A stretch of 64,000 nucleotides of DNA from the NCBI GenBank assembly GCA_036567965.1, contig DATCTN010000016.1, positions 62,001 through 126,000 of the forward strand. The letters are read 5' to 3'. This document shows, piece after piece, positions 9,948-18,906 of the stretch. Positions within the stretch are counted from its first letter, which is position 1, and each line of letters begins with the position of its first letter. The translations under genes and the position numbers were made by a program. The DNA is from Candidatus Kryptoniota bacterium. GTDB lineage: Bacteria > Bacteroidota > Ignavibacteria > Kryptoniales > JAKASW01. Under the pieces are notes generated by a model that made no database searches, was not told the origin of the DNA, and was given only the letters and a program-made list of their open reading frames with translations.

Positions 9948-10148
9948 ACAGACATTTATCAGTGGAAAGCAACATTCAAGAATGAGCTTTCTTGGTTTAA
10001 CTAAATACAAATTCACATTAGTGCCTGGATGTGAAAGGAGGCGGTGCGAAGACACGAGCGAATTTCTTTATGGAGCTGAATCCATTTTCAAAAATGAACG
10101 AAGATGGAAAATCATGAACAGGTCTAAAAAATCAAAAGGAGAATCAGG

Positions 10149-11897
10149 ATGAAGCGATTCAATTACTTGACGTTTCTCCTTGCAATGGTAGCGTTTCTTG
10201 CCTTGCGAGGTCAGGTGTTTGCTTACGGTGCAGATACACTTGTCGTATACGCAACACCTATAAACGTCACGCTTGACAGCGTTGTAAGTCATGATCAGGC
10301 CACAGCACACCATCATGTGTATGTATTGGCCTCAGTCGATACGCCTTACACCTTCCTCAATACCGTTTTGGTGAATGACAACGTAACGTTCCTCGGTGTA
10401 TTGGGAGCGAACGGAAGGCCGCCTTGTATTGAACCCGATCCGTCGACCTCAGCCTCGACCGCTCACCAATATTTATTCACCTTTACAAAAAATGGCTCGA
10501 CTGTAAAACTAATGAACCTTTACCTCCTCGGGATCGCAACGGATGGTTCAATCAATGAAGGTGATGGATTTGGAGTTACAGTAAACGGAGACAGCATACA
10601 CCTCATTGTTAATAACGTCGTGTTCGAACAGTGGAGTCAGTTCGCAATTAATTATTCCGGGAACTGGGACAAACTTACCATTCTGAACACCGAATTTAGG
10701 AATTTGGTCAACCCGGGAAGCGATTACACTGGTGAAGCGATAAGGTTCAGAAACGATATCAACCGTGATCCGCAAGATTCCGTTGTCATTAAAGATTGTA
10801 CATTCCTTGGCTTGAACGGATACGTGGCGTGCGTGGGGGTGACGGGTTTTCTAACGTACTTTGACTTCGAACACAATAGTGTGGTAGGCGTATACAAGAA
10901 TCCGTTCTTTGCTATGAATACCACAAATTGGGTATGCCAGCACAATATTTTCTACGCTGCTTATGCGGGCGGAATGGCCAACGGTGAATACCCGTGGTGG
11001 GATCGGATTTGGGCGCCCGGCGCAGGTTCAGTCATCGATCTTGATACACTTAACAAGCCGATAGCTGGACAGCTTGGCATTGACACGTCCGCGTCCACCT
11101 GGATAACGGCTGCCGAGGCAGCACGTAACATTCAGATAAACGATAACGTGTACTTCATGCCGACATCAATCTCGGACTTTGTGACGGCCTGGGATGACAC
11201 AGCGCACGGAGTTGACAGCATTTACACTTGCGGCTGGATGAACGCTTACACCGAGGCAATGTTTGCGAACCATTCTAACTTCAAGGCGACCGGCAACCTG
11301 GTCGGAACAGACCCAGGATTTGGTTCTGGAATCGCAGCCATGATTGGTGCTGCGGGGACTACAGTCCCGGCTGCTGACGGAATTGGCATGCTACCGTGGC
11401 TCACCGAATCAAGAACCCACGGTGATGTAGCCACACATTTCTGGGGATACCAGCAGGCGTTGCCGGACTTCAGCAGCGGAAATTGGGAACCCACATGGCC
11501 GCTTCCGGAAGCAACTTCGAATGATCTGAAATACTCTGCTTCGATGAAAGCCACCGACGGACAGTACTACGGCGATACGAGATGGTTCGGTGTGGCGTTG
11601 GCAGTGAAGCCCCAGACTCAATCCGTTCCGGCGAAGTTCAGCCTGAGCGACAATTATCCAAATCCGTTCAACCCGACCACGACAATCGATTTCACGGTCG
11701 CGAGAAACGGAAGTACAAGTCTCAAGATCTACAACATTCTCGGCCAGCAGGTCATGACTGTGTTTCAAGGAAACGCGGTTGCCGGCCAGAACTACAGCTT
11801 TAACGTCAATATGGACAGATTGGCCAGCGGACTCTATTTCTATACGCTGGACCAAATTGGTAATTCAATTACCAAAAAGATGCTCCTTCTGAAATAG
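10149..11897 (+). CDS. Secreted beta-helix-like T9SS protein, partner of receptor 2
   Basis: A 582-residue paralogue of the protein at 4380-6164. The ATG at 10149 follows AAAGGAG. The signal peptide ends near 'GQVFAYG'. The middle repeats the beta-helix pattern ('VKLMNLYLLGIATDGS', 'HLIVNNVVFEQWSQFAI', 'WDKLTILNTEFRNL'). The C-terminus is a T9SS type A domain ('NYPNPFNPTTTIDF', 'YNILGQQVMTV', 'SGLYFYTL', 'KKMLLLK'). The 'VNGDS...VFxxWS' block is shared with copy 1, marking a common fold. Function unknown; by position a surface partner of the receptor. It is followed by a strong hairpin, closing the second transcription unit. Confidence 0.75.
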   Translation: MKRFNYLTFLLAMVAFLALRGQVFAYGADTLVVYATPINVTLDSVVSHDQATAHHHVYVLASVDTPYTFLNTVLVNDNVTFLGVLGANGRPPCIEPDPSTSASTAHQYLFTFTKNGSTVKLMNLYLLGIATDGSINEGDGFGVTVNGDSIHLIVNNVVFEQWSQFAINYSGNWDKLTILNTEFRNLVNPGSDYTGEAIRFRNDINRDPQDSVVIKDCTFLGLNGYVACVGVTGFLTYFDFEHNSVVGVYKNPFFAMNTTNWVCQHNIFYAAYAGGMANGEYPWWDRIWAPGAGSVIDLDTLNKPIAGQLGIDTSASTWITAAEAARNIQINDNVYFMPTSISDFVTAWDDTAHGVDSIYTCGWMNAYTEAMFANHSNFKATGNLVGTDPGFGSGIAAMIGAAGTTVPAADGIGMLPWLTESRTHGDVATHFWGYQQALPDFSSGNWEPTWPLPEATSNDLKYSASMKATDGQYYGDTRWFGVALAVKPQTQSVPAKFSLSDNYPNPFNPTTTIDFTVARNGSTSLKIYNILGQQVMTVFQGNAVAGQNYSFNVNMDRLASGLYFYTLDQIGNSITKKMLLLK

Positions 11898-11911
11898 CGG
11901 AATCCCGGATC

Positions 11912-11940
11912 GGGGGCTGCTTCGAGACCTTGCAGCCCCC
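11912..11940 (+). terminator. Hairpin terminator after the second receptor pair
   Basis: A perfect 9-bp GC-rich stem, GGGGGCTGC (11912-11920) and GCAGCCCCC (11932-11940) with an 11-nt loop, begins 14 bp after the stop codon. It lacks a long T-run. Confidence 0.65.
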
Positions 11941-11988
11941 GCCGGGCTATTTCAGTCCAGAAAAATTCCAAACGGGAGAAATTTACTA

Positions 11989-13386
11989 TTGTTCAGACTT
12001 TTTGTTCATAGGGAGGCGCACGCTCAGCTCTCGATCATTCTTCTCTGCGGAGCGATCTTCTGTGGACAAGCTGCTGCACAGAACCGCATCGTCGGCTACT
12101 ATGCCGCATACAATTCGGGTCTTCTTCCCTATGATCAGGTAGAGTATTCAAACCTTACAGATGTTATCGTCGCGTTCGCGATTCCCAATTCGGATGGAAG
12201 CATAAGCTTCATTGATCCATCCATGCCTTTCCCCGGCCTCGTCAGCGCTGCACACGCCGCAGGGACTAAAGTTCTGATTTCGTTAGGTGGAGCGTCGGGT
12301 GGTACGGCATTCCCTCTCGTGACGGCCGACTCAACGTCGAGGGCTCGCTTTATAAACAGTATCATCGCCTTTCTGACCACGAACAGCTACGACGGGGTCG
12401 ATCTAGATTGGGAGACACCCGCGGATTCACAGGAGACCGACCAGTTGACAGCGCTCGTCCGGGATATGAGGGCTCGCTTCGCCCAAACTGATTCGTCGTT
12501 CTTGATCACCATGGCAATACCGCCGGGCCCATGGGGCGGACAACATTTCGATATCCGCAACCTTGTTGCAAATGTCGATTGGTTCAACGTGATGTGCTAT
12601 GATTTTGTCGGGTCATGGTCCACCTACGCCGGCCATAATTCACCGTTATACCAGGCGGTCGACGATTCCAACCAGGCGGGATCCGATTCGCTAGCCGTCG
12701 CATACTGGATCGGTAGAGGGTCACGATCGGTAGCCATACCAAAAGACAAACTGGTACTCGGTGTACCATTTTACTCTGTGCAATTCGATGCACCCGGACT
12801 CTACAGGATGTTATCGAATTCTACCACGACGAATCCATATTATCCTGAGGTCATGAGCGATCTTGCCGCGGGATGGGTATATCATTGGGATAATGTCTCG
12901 AAGGTGCCGTACCTTATGAACTCATCAGGTACCGAGTTCATTACGTTTGAAGACACGAACTCCATCGCGATTAAGGTCGAGTTCTGCAGCCGTCAGCAGC
13001 TCGGCGGACTAATGATCTGGGAGCTCAGCCAGGATCTGTATAATGGGCACCAACCGCTTCTCGAGACCCTTGCCGGGAAGATGAAGACAACTACGGCGGT
13101 CGTGGCACATCCGGTTGCTGCGTCTCAATTCAAGCTTCTTCAGAATTATCCCAATCCGTTCAACCCGACAACCGTAATCAGCTACAAGTTGTCGACATCC
13201 AGCTACGTCACGCTCAGGGTCTATGATGCACTTGGCAGGGAAGTGCGTACACTGCAGAACGGGTGGACAAATCCGGGAACGCATGAAATTGTGTTCGACG
13301 CGTCCGGTTTCGCGAGCGGAATTTATCTCTGCACCATCACTTCAGGAAGTTTCATGCAGACGGAAAAAATGATTCTGATTAGATAG
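11989..13386 (+). CDS. GH18 chitinase with T9SS sorting domain
   Basis: Extracellular chitinase (or related GH18 enzyme) cleaving beta-1,4 GlcNAc linkages with retention. The barrel begins 'RIVGYYAAYN' and holds the family signature DGxDxDxE as 'YDGVDLDWE', with E142 as the predicted acid. It also has 'KVLISLGGASGG' (strand 3), 'WFNVMCYDF' and 'GLMIWELSQD' (strand 8 Trp). The C-terminal ~85 residues are a T9SS domain ('NYPNPFNPTTVISY' ... 'TEKMILIR'). The start is TTG at 11989 with GGGAG about 11 bp upstream; the signal peptide ends near 'GQAAAQN'. It precedes the permease and chitobiose phosphorylase genes with short gaps, which supports a role in chitin use. Confidence 0.88.
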   Translation: MFRLFVHREAHAQLSIILLCGAIFCGQAAAQNRIVGYYAAYNSGLLPYDQVEYSNLTDVIVAFAIPNSDGSISFIDPSMPFPGLVSAAHAAGTKVLISLGGASGGTAFPLVTADSTSRARFINSIIAFLTTNSYDGVDLDWETPADSQETDQLTALVRDMRARFAQTDSSFLITMAIPPGPWGGQHFDIRNLVANVDWFNVMCYDFVGSWSTYAGHNSPLYQAVDDSNQAGSDSLAVAYWIGRGSRSVAIPKDKLVLGVPFYSVQFDAPGLYRMLSNSTTTNPYYPEVMSDLAAGWVYHWDNVSKVPYLMNSSGTEFITFEDTNSIAIKVEFCSRQQLGGLMIWELSQDLYNGHQPLLETLAGKMKTTTAVVAHPVAASQFKLLQNYPNPFNPTTVISYKLSTSSYVTLRVYDALGREVRTLQNGWTNPGTHEIVFDASGFASGIYLCTITSGSFMQTEKMILIR

Positions 13387-13473
13387 GGTGTAAATTGAAA
13401 TCAGTGGTCCCGGATAATATTCTCCCGATCATGCGATCGTTGCGAATTTCTAACGACGAAGCTCGAGACAAGA

Positions 13474-14808
13474 ATGGCTGAAAGCGGCAGAAAAAGGATC
13501 AGCCCGGCCTTTTGGGTCCCCACACTGTACACAGCTGAAGGACTGCCGTTCGTTATCGTCAATGTAGTTTCGGTCCTGATGTACAAGAGCTTCAGCCTCA
13601 ATTTGAAAAGCAAAGGGCTTCCCGATATTCCTGACAGCCAGATCGCGCTGTTTACCACTCTCGCCGCGTGGCCATGGATGCTCAAGCCGCTGTGGGGTCC
13701 TTTCCTCGAGATGTTCAAGACGAAGAAATACTTTGCCGTCGCCACACAGTTTTTCGGCGGGATCTGTTTCGGCCTTCTCGCTTTCAGCCTTCAGCTGCCG
13801 GATTTCTTCAAATGGTCGATCGTGCTGTTTGCCGTGATCGCTTTCAATTTCGCGACACACGATATCGCGGCCGACGGAGTCTACATCAATTCACTTTCAG
13901 TAAAAGAGCAGTCCGCCTTCATCGGTTGGCAGGGCGCATTCTACAACGTGGGGAAGATCCTTTCGCAGGGAGTCTTTGTCATACTTGCAGGCTATCTCGA
14001 AGTAAGCATCGGGGTTGTGAAAGCGTGGATGGTCGTCATGATTTTGTTCGGCGTCCTTCTTCTCCTCATAAGTTTTTATCATATGAAGATGCTTCCGACC
14101 GGCGGAGCTGCCGGAAGCGTGAAAAACTTCAGAGAGACCGTTGACACATTCTGGGACGTTGTCAAAACCTTCTTCGAGAAGAAATACATCTGGTGGGGAG
14201 TTATGTTCCTGGTCCTTTATCGCTTTGCCGAGGGACAGGCGATCAAGATTTTTCCACTCTTCATGCGTGCCACCAGAGATCAAGGCGGCCTCGGACTTCC
14301 AACCGAACAAATCGGGCTTCTCTACGGGATATTCCCGCCGCTCGCGTTCATTCTCGGCTCCGTCCTCTCCGGATATTTCACTGCAAAACGTGGACTGAAA
14401 CGATCTCTCTTCACTCTTTGTTGCTTTTTCAATATTCCTTTCGTTGCTTATGCGTTTCTCGCAATTGTTCAGCCGACAAATATGTTTGTGATCGGCGCGG
14501 CTGTCGTTTTGGAATATTTTGGATACGGATTTGGGTTTGTCGGATTGACATTATATATGATGCAGCAGATCGCACCAGGAAAGTACAGGATGGCGCATTA
14601 CGCGTTCGCAACGGCTCTCATGGCGCTTGGGTATAACATCCCGTCCATGCTCAGTGGATACCTGAGCGATTTCCTGGGTTATAAGAACTTCTTCATCTGG
14701 GTACTCGTTGCGACTATCCCTTCGTTCCTTGCGTCGCGGTTTGTGCCGTTCAGGGTGACGGAGGATGCTTCGAACAACGCAATTCAATTTGCGGAAAAAT
14801 CGGAATAA
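13474..14808 (+). CDS. AmpG-like MFS permease, probable chitooligosaccharide importer
   Basis: A 444-residue major-facilitator protein with about 12 hydrophobic segments. The N-terminal 'PTLYTAEGLPFVIVNVVSV' and 'WPWMLKPLWGPFLEM' are close to the AmpG muropeptide-permease branch. Known AmpG proteins carry GlcNAc-anhMurNAc compounds across the inner membrane; Bacteroidota relatives are common in glycan loci. Its place between a GH18 chitinase and a chitobiose phosphorylase (15 bp before the latter) argues that it imports N,N'-diacetylchitobiose. The substrate is inferred from context only. Confidence 0.8.
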   Translation: MAESGRKRISPAFWVPTLYTAEGLPFVIVNVVSVLMYKSFSLNLKSKGLPDIPDSQIALFTTLAAWPWMLKPLWGPFLEMFKTKKYFAVATQFFGGICFGLLAFSLQLPDFFKWSIVLFAVIAFNFATHDIAADGVYINSLSVKEQSAFIGWQGAFYNVGKILSQGVFVILAGYLEVSIGVVKAWMVVMILFGVLLLLISFYHMKMLPTGGAAGSVKNFRETVDTFWDVVKTFFEKKYIWWGVMFLVLYRFAEGQAIKIFPLFMRATRDQGGLGLPTEQIGLLYGIFPPLAFILGSVLSGYFTAKRGLKRSLFTLCCFFNIPFVAYAFLAIVQPTNMFVIGAAVVLEYFGYGFGFVGLTLYMMQQIAPGKYRMAHYAFATALMALGYNIPSMLSGYLSDFLGYKNFFIWVLVATIPSFLASRFVPFRVTEDASNNAIQFAEKSE

Positions 14809-14823
14809 ATCGGGAATAAGTAA

Positions 14824-17271
14824 ATGAAATACGGTTTTTTTGATGAACAAAAAAAAGAATATGTAATAGAACGGCCGGACGTGCCTGTCTCCTGGACGAA
14901 TTACCTCGGCGTCAAAGACCTGTGTACCATTATATCACATAACGCCGGGGGATACTCCTTCTTCAAGTCAACCGAGCATCATCGCGTGACGAGGTTCCGG
15001 CAGAACGGAGTTCCGCTCGACCGGCCCGGACATTATGTCTACATTCGGGACGACGAGACAGGAGAATACTGGTCGCTGTCCTGGCAGCCGGTTGGGAAGG
15101 ATTTTACAAAAGCCCGATATACATGTCGCCATGGATTGTCGTATTCGAAATTCCAGTGTGAATACAATGGAATAGAAGCCGAACAGCTGGTATTCATCCC
15201 GGTCGACGACGATGTCGAATTGTGGGACGTCAGAATATCGAACAAGGGCGGCGCGCCGCGAAACCTTAGCGTCTTCAGTTACGTGGAATTCTCGTTCCAT
15301 CATGTCGAGATCGACAATCAGAATCTGCAGATGAGTCTTTATGCTGCCGGTTCCAATTACGCAGACGGCATCATCGAATATGACTTTTTCTATGAACCGT
15401 GGATGTACCACTTCTTCGCTTCTAACTTCGAGCCGGACAGCTATGATTGCGTGAGAGACTCTTTTATCGGCAGCTACCGGACGGAGTCCAACCCGATCGC
15501 TGTGGAGCAAGGCACGTGCAGCAACAGCAGCGAGCTCGGCGGTAATCATTGCGGCTCGCTTCATAAGAAAATATATCTCAAGCCGGGTGAAGGAACGCGC
15601 ATCGTGTTCATGCTCGGCGTCGGTCCGAGGGACGGTGACGGCAGATCGATGAAGAAGAAGTATTCTGATCTGAATAATGTCGACGCGGCCTTCGGCAATC
15701 TGAAGAAATATTGGGAAGCAAAAACTTCAGTCTTCAAATGCGATACGCCTAACGACGGTCTTAATGCTATGGTGAACACATGGACTTTATACCAGGCGGA
15801 GACTTGCGTCGTATGGTCGCGGTTTGCATCGTTTGTCGAGGTGGGCGGAAGAGTAGGTCTCGGCTACCGCGACACGTCGCAGGATGTAATGGCCGTCCCG
15901 CACACGAATCCGGAAAGGGTGAAAGAACGAATTGTCGAGCTCCTGCACGGGCAGGTCAGCGCCGGATACGGGCTGCATCTCTTCGATCCTGATGTGTTCA
16001 AGCCCCAGTCCGAGAGACTTCCGGGGGTGAAGTTGCCGACGGTGGTCCCCACTCCGTCGCCGGATTCCATCATTCACGGGATCGAGGACGTGTGTTCGGA
16101 CGACGCACTCTGGGTCGTCGGGTCGATATGCGAATACGTGATGGAGACAGGCGACACCGGATTTTTCGATCTCGTCGTTCCGTTCGCAGATGGAGGCAAG
16201 GGAAGCGTATATGATCATCTTAAGCGGTCACTGGATTTTACTGCCGGACAAACTGCGGCTAACGGTATCGCGCTCGGATTGCGCGCCGACTGGAACGACT
16301 GTCTCAACCTTGGCGGCGGGCAAAGTGCTATGGTTTCGTTCATGCATTTCTGGGCGCTGACATATTTTATAGAAGCGGCAGAACATCTCGGACGGAGAGA
16401 CGATGTGAAGAAGTATTCCCGTCTTGCCGAGAAAGTGCGCTCAGCAATCGAGAGAGAATTGTGGGACGGCGAATGGTACGCGCGCGGCGTGACCCGCACG
16501 GGAATCAAGATAGGCGTGAACGAAAATGAAGAGGGGAAGATATTCCTTGAGAGCAATGCGTGGGCCGGTTTGTCGGGCGCGGCATCGAAAGAACGGGCGC
16601 GCAAGGCAATGGATTCCGTGCACAAACACCTCGGATCGAGCTACGGCATTCATCTCAATTGGCCTTCTTACACAAAACCAAACGACGAGATCGGATACGT
16701 GACGCGCGTTTATCGAGGCATAAAGGAGAACGGCGCTATCTTCAGCCACCCGAACCCGTGGGCCGTCATTGCCGAGTGCAAGCTGGGTCGCGGGAACCGG
16801 GCGATGGAATACTACGACGCGATCCTCCCTTATAACCAGAACGATTCGATCGAAGTCAGGCAGTCCGAACCGTACGTGTACTGCCAATTCATCATGGGAA
16901 AAGATCATACTGCATACGGCAGAGCAAGACATCCCTGGCTCACCGGTTCGGCTGGATGGTCCTACACGGCCGCTACGAAATATATTCTTGGCGTGCGACC
17001 ATCTTATAAAGGTCTGATAATCGATCCTTGTATCCCGTCGGACTGGGATGGTTTTCATGTTGAACGAAAGTGGAGAGGTGCCACATACCGGATCTCGGTC
17101 GAGAATCCCGAAGGCGTCGAGAAAGGAGTAGTCTCCATCGAACTGAACGGCAAGCCGATAAGCGGCGCGATCCCGGTTCAACCGAAGGGCTCCGTTAATG
17201 AGGTGAGAGCAGTCATGGGGAGTGTCAAGATCCCCCAGGAATCGTACGCAGTCGGGAAAGAAGCCAAATGA
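14824..17271 (+). CDS. chbP: GH94 N,N'-diacetylchitobiose phosphorylase
   Basis: Cytoplasmic enzyme splitting GlcNAc2 with phosphate into GlcNAc-1-phosphate and GlcNAc. The length (815 residues) matches the ~800-residue Vibrio enzyme. Long stretches agree with my memory of that protein: 'RPDVPVSWTNYLG', 'SHNAGGYSFFKS', 'AETCVVWSRFASF', 'PTVVPTPSPD', 'GIKENGAIFSHPNPW', 'HPWLTGSAGWSY'. In 'RADWNDCLNL' the last Asp is D492, the same number as the catalytic acid of Vibrio ChBP. It starts 15 bp after the permease, and its stop overlaps the start of the next GH18 gene by ATGA, so the genes form one operon. Among GH94 specificities this is the best supported in the window. Confidence 0.92.
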   Translation: MKYGFFDEQKKEYVIERPDVPVSWTNYLGVKDLCTIISHNAGGYSFFKSTEHHRVTRFRQNGVPLDRPGHYVYIRDDETGEYWSLSWQPVGKDFTKARYTCRHGLSYSKFQCEYNGIEAEQLVFIPVDDDVELWDVRISNKGGAPRNLSVFSYVEFSFHHVEIDNQNLQMSLYAAGSNYADGIIEYDFFYEPWMYHFFASNFEPDSYDCVRDSFIGSYRTESNPIAVEQGTCSNSSELGGNHCGSLHKKIYLKPGEGTRIVFMLGVGPRDGDGRSMKKKYSDLNNVDAAFGNLKKYWEAKTSVFKCDTPNDGLNAMVNTWTLYQAETCVVWSRFASFVEVGGRVGLGYRDTSQDVMAVPHTNPERVKERIVELLHGQVSAGYGLHLFDPDVFKPQSERLPGVKLPTVVPTPSPDSIIHGIEDVCSDDALWVVGSICEYVMETGDTGFFDLVVPFADGGKGSVYDHLKRSLDFTAGQTAANGIALGLRADWNDCLNLGGGQSAMVSFMHFWALTYFIEAAEHLGRRDDVKKYSRLAEKVRSAIERELWDGEWYARGVTRTGIKIGVNENEEGKIFLESNAWAGLSGAASKERARKAMDSVHKHLGSSYGIHLNWPSYTKPNDEIGYVTRVYRGIKENGAIFSHPNPWAVIAECKLGRGNRAMEYYDAILPYNQNDSIEVRQSEPYVYCQFIMGKDHTAYGRARHPWLTGSAGWSYTAATKYILGVRPSYKGLIIDPCIPSDWDGFHVERKWRGATYRISVENPEGVEKGVVSIELNGKPISGAIPVQPKGSVNEVRAVMGSVKIPQESYAVGKEAK

Positions 17272-18866
17272 AGGGCAGAAATCTGCTAGTCGGACTTTTC
17301 ATCCTTTGTTCGTTCCTCCTGATATCCGCGGCGTTCGCACAGGAGAAACAGGTCGCGGTGTATTATCCCGAATGGCGAATCGCTGACAACGGTTACTCCG
17401 TCAAGGATTTTGAAAAGAGTGGCGCGGCAAAAAAGGCGACCGTCATTATATATGCGTTCTGTGAACCTTCCCCGGACTCAACAGGGAACATCGAACCCAA
17501 ATTCATGAATTCATATTCCGCATATCAGCAACCGTACACAAGTCAGATGAGCATCGACGGTGCAGCTGACGACTCGACACAACCGCTCAGGGGTCAGTTC
17601 AATCAGCTGTTGAAAATGAAAAAGCGGCATCCGAATATAAAGATCCTCATTTCCATCGGCGGGTGGACCGGATCGGAGTTTATCTCCGATGCTCTTCTCA
17701 CGGAGGAATCGAGAGAGAGATTTGCGGACGAGATAATAGACAGATACATAAAAGGAAATCTGCCCGTTGCGCGGAACGCGGGGGGAATGGGGGTCGCCGC
17801 TGGAATTTTCGATGGTGTCGATTTCGATTGGGAATACCCGCTTGCAGGTGGAAACGAAGGGATTCACCATAACGACAAAGACAATGACCATCTTACGGAG
17901 TTTTACAAGCTGCTTCGAGACAAACTGAATTCTATAAACCCTGCCTTCCTCCTCACGGCAGCAATTCCGGGAGGTGAAACTTACGCGGTGAACTACAATC
18001 TTCATGCGGACCAGAAATACCTGAACTGGTACAATCTGATGACGTATGACTTTGCGGGGGGATGGTCAGCCAGAACTGTGCACCATACAAACCTCCTGAC
18101 ATCACTGTCCGCTCCTCCCGGGATGCAATGGTCATTCGATCAGTCAATTCAGATGATCGAAAAGAAATTTGGCGTAGCGCCGGAAAAGATCGTACCCGGA
18201 GTTGCTTTCTACGGAAGAGGGTGGAAAGACGTCGACTCAACAAACTTTGGGCTGTACCAGGCCGCCGGCGGGCCTGCTCCTGCGGTAGGAGAAGATGGAT
18301 TTGCGTATTACCCGGATCTCATTCGGAACTTTTCATCTCCCTCTGACTGTCACTGGGACAAGGACGCCATGGCGCCCTGGATATATGATGCGGCCGGAAG
18401 AGTATTCTGGTCCTTCGACGATCCGAAATCGATTTCCCTGAAAGTCCATTATGTCGAAGCGTACGGACTCGGAGGCATAATGTGCTGGGAGGTCAGTGGA
18501 GACGATTCGATTGGAACGCTTCTCAGTGACGTGGTCACAGGAGCCATGCCGTACCGCACGTTCAACGCATCGGGAAGCGGTAAGAGTCGACCACACGTTG
18601 AGATTGCCGTTCCCGGCCCGACAGACACTCTGCGCGCCGGTACGTGCCTAATTATAAACACTGATGTTTCAGACTCGAACGGAGCGATCCAGAAAGTGGA
18701 ATTCTTCGTCGACGGAAATTCAATCGGCTATGACGCGTGCTATCCGTTTGACTGGGTCTGGTTCAATTTGCCGGCCGGCAAACATGAGGTAGTCGCAGTA
18801 GCAACCGACAATCTTGGGAACTCGTCTCGTTCAAGATTACTGACTTTAACCGTCAACGACAAATAA
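17268..18866 (+). CDS. GH18 chitinase with C-terminal Ig-like domain
   Basis: A 532-residue secreted chitinase. The signal peptide is 'MKGRNLLVGLFILCSFLLISAAFAQ'. The barrel (about 27-430) has 'ILISIGGWTGS', the catalytic 'FDGVDFDWEYP' with E189, 'NLMTYDFAGGW' and 'LGGIMCWEVSGD'. After a linker, about residues 445-532 form a bacterial Ig-like module ('VEFFVDGNSIGYD') that may bind chitin or act as a spacer. Unlike the first GH18 it has no T9SS tail, so it may stay in the periplasm. Its ATG overlaps the TGA of the phosphorylase gene (ATGA), implying translational coupling and a role in the same pathway, perhaps trimming imported oligomers. Confidence 0.9.
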   Translation: MKGRNLLVGLFILCSFLLISAAFAQEKQVAVYYPEWRIADNGYSVKDFEKSGAAKKATVIIYAFCEPSPDSTGNIEPKFMNSYSAYQQPYTSQMSIDGAADDSTQPLRGQFNQLLKMKKRHPNIKILISIGGWTGSEFISDALLTEESRERFADEIIDRYIKGNLPVARNAGGMGVAAGIFDGVDFDWEYPLAGGNEGIHHNDKDNDHLTEFYKLLRDKLNSINPAFLLTAAIPGGETYAVNYNLHADQKYLNWYNLMTYDFAGGWSARTVHHTNLLTSLSAPPGMQWSFDQSIQMIEKKFGVAPEKIVPGVAFYGRGWKDVDSTNFGLYQAAGGPAPAVGEDGFAYYPDLIRNFSSPSDCHWDKDAMAPWIYDAAGRVFWSFDDPKSISLKVHYVEAYGLGGIMCWEVSGDDSIGTLLSDVVTGAMPYRTFNASGSGKSRPHVEIAVPGPTDTLRAGTCLIINTDVSDSNGAIQKVEFFVDGNSIGYDACYPFDWVWFNLPAGKHEVVAVATDNLGNSSRSRLLTLTVNDK

Positions 18867-18906
18867 AGCTGCGGTTGAAATTTTCCACGACTTAATTTGT
18901 GATGCC

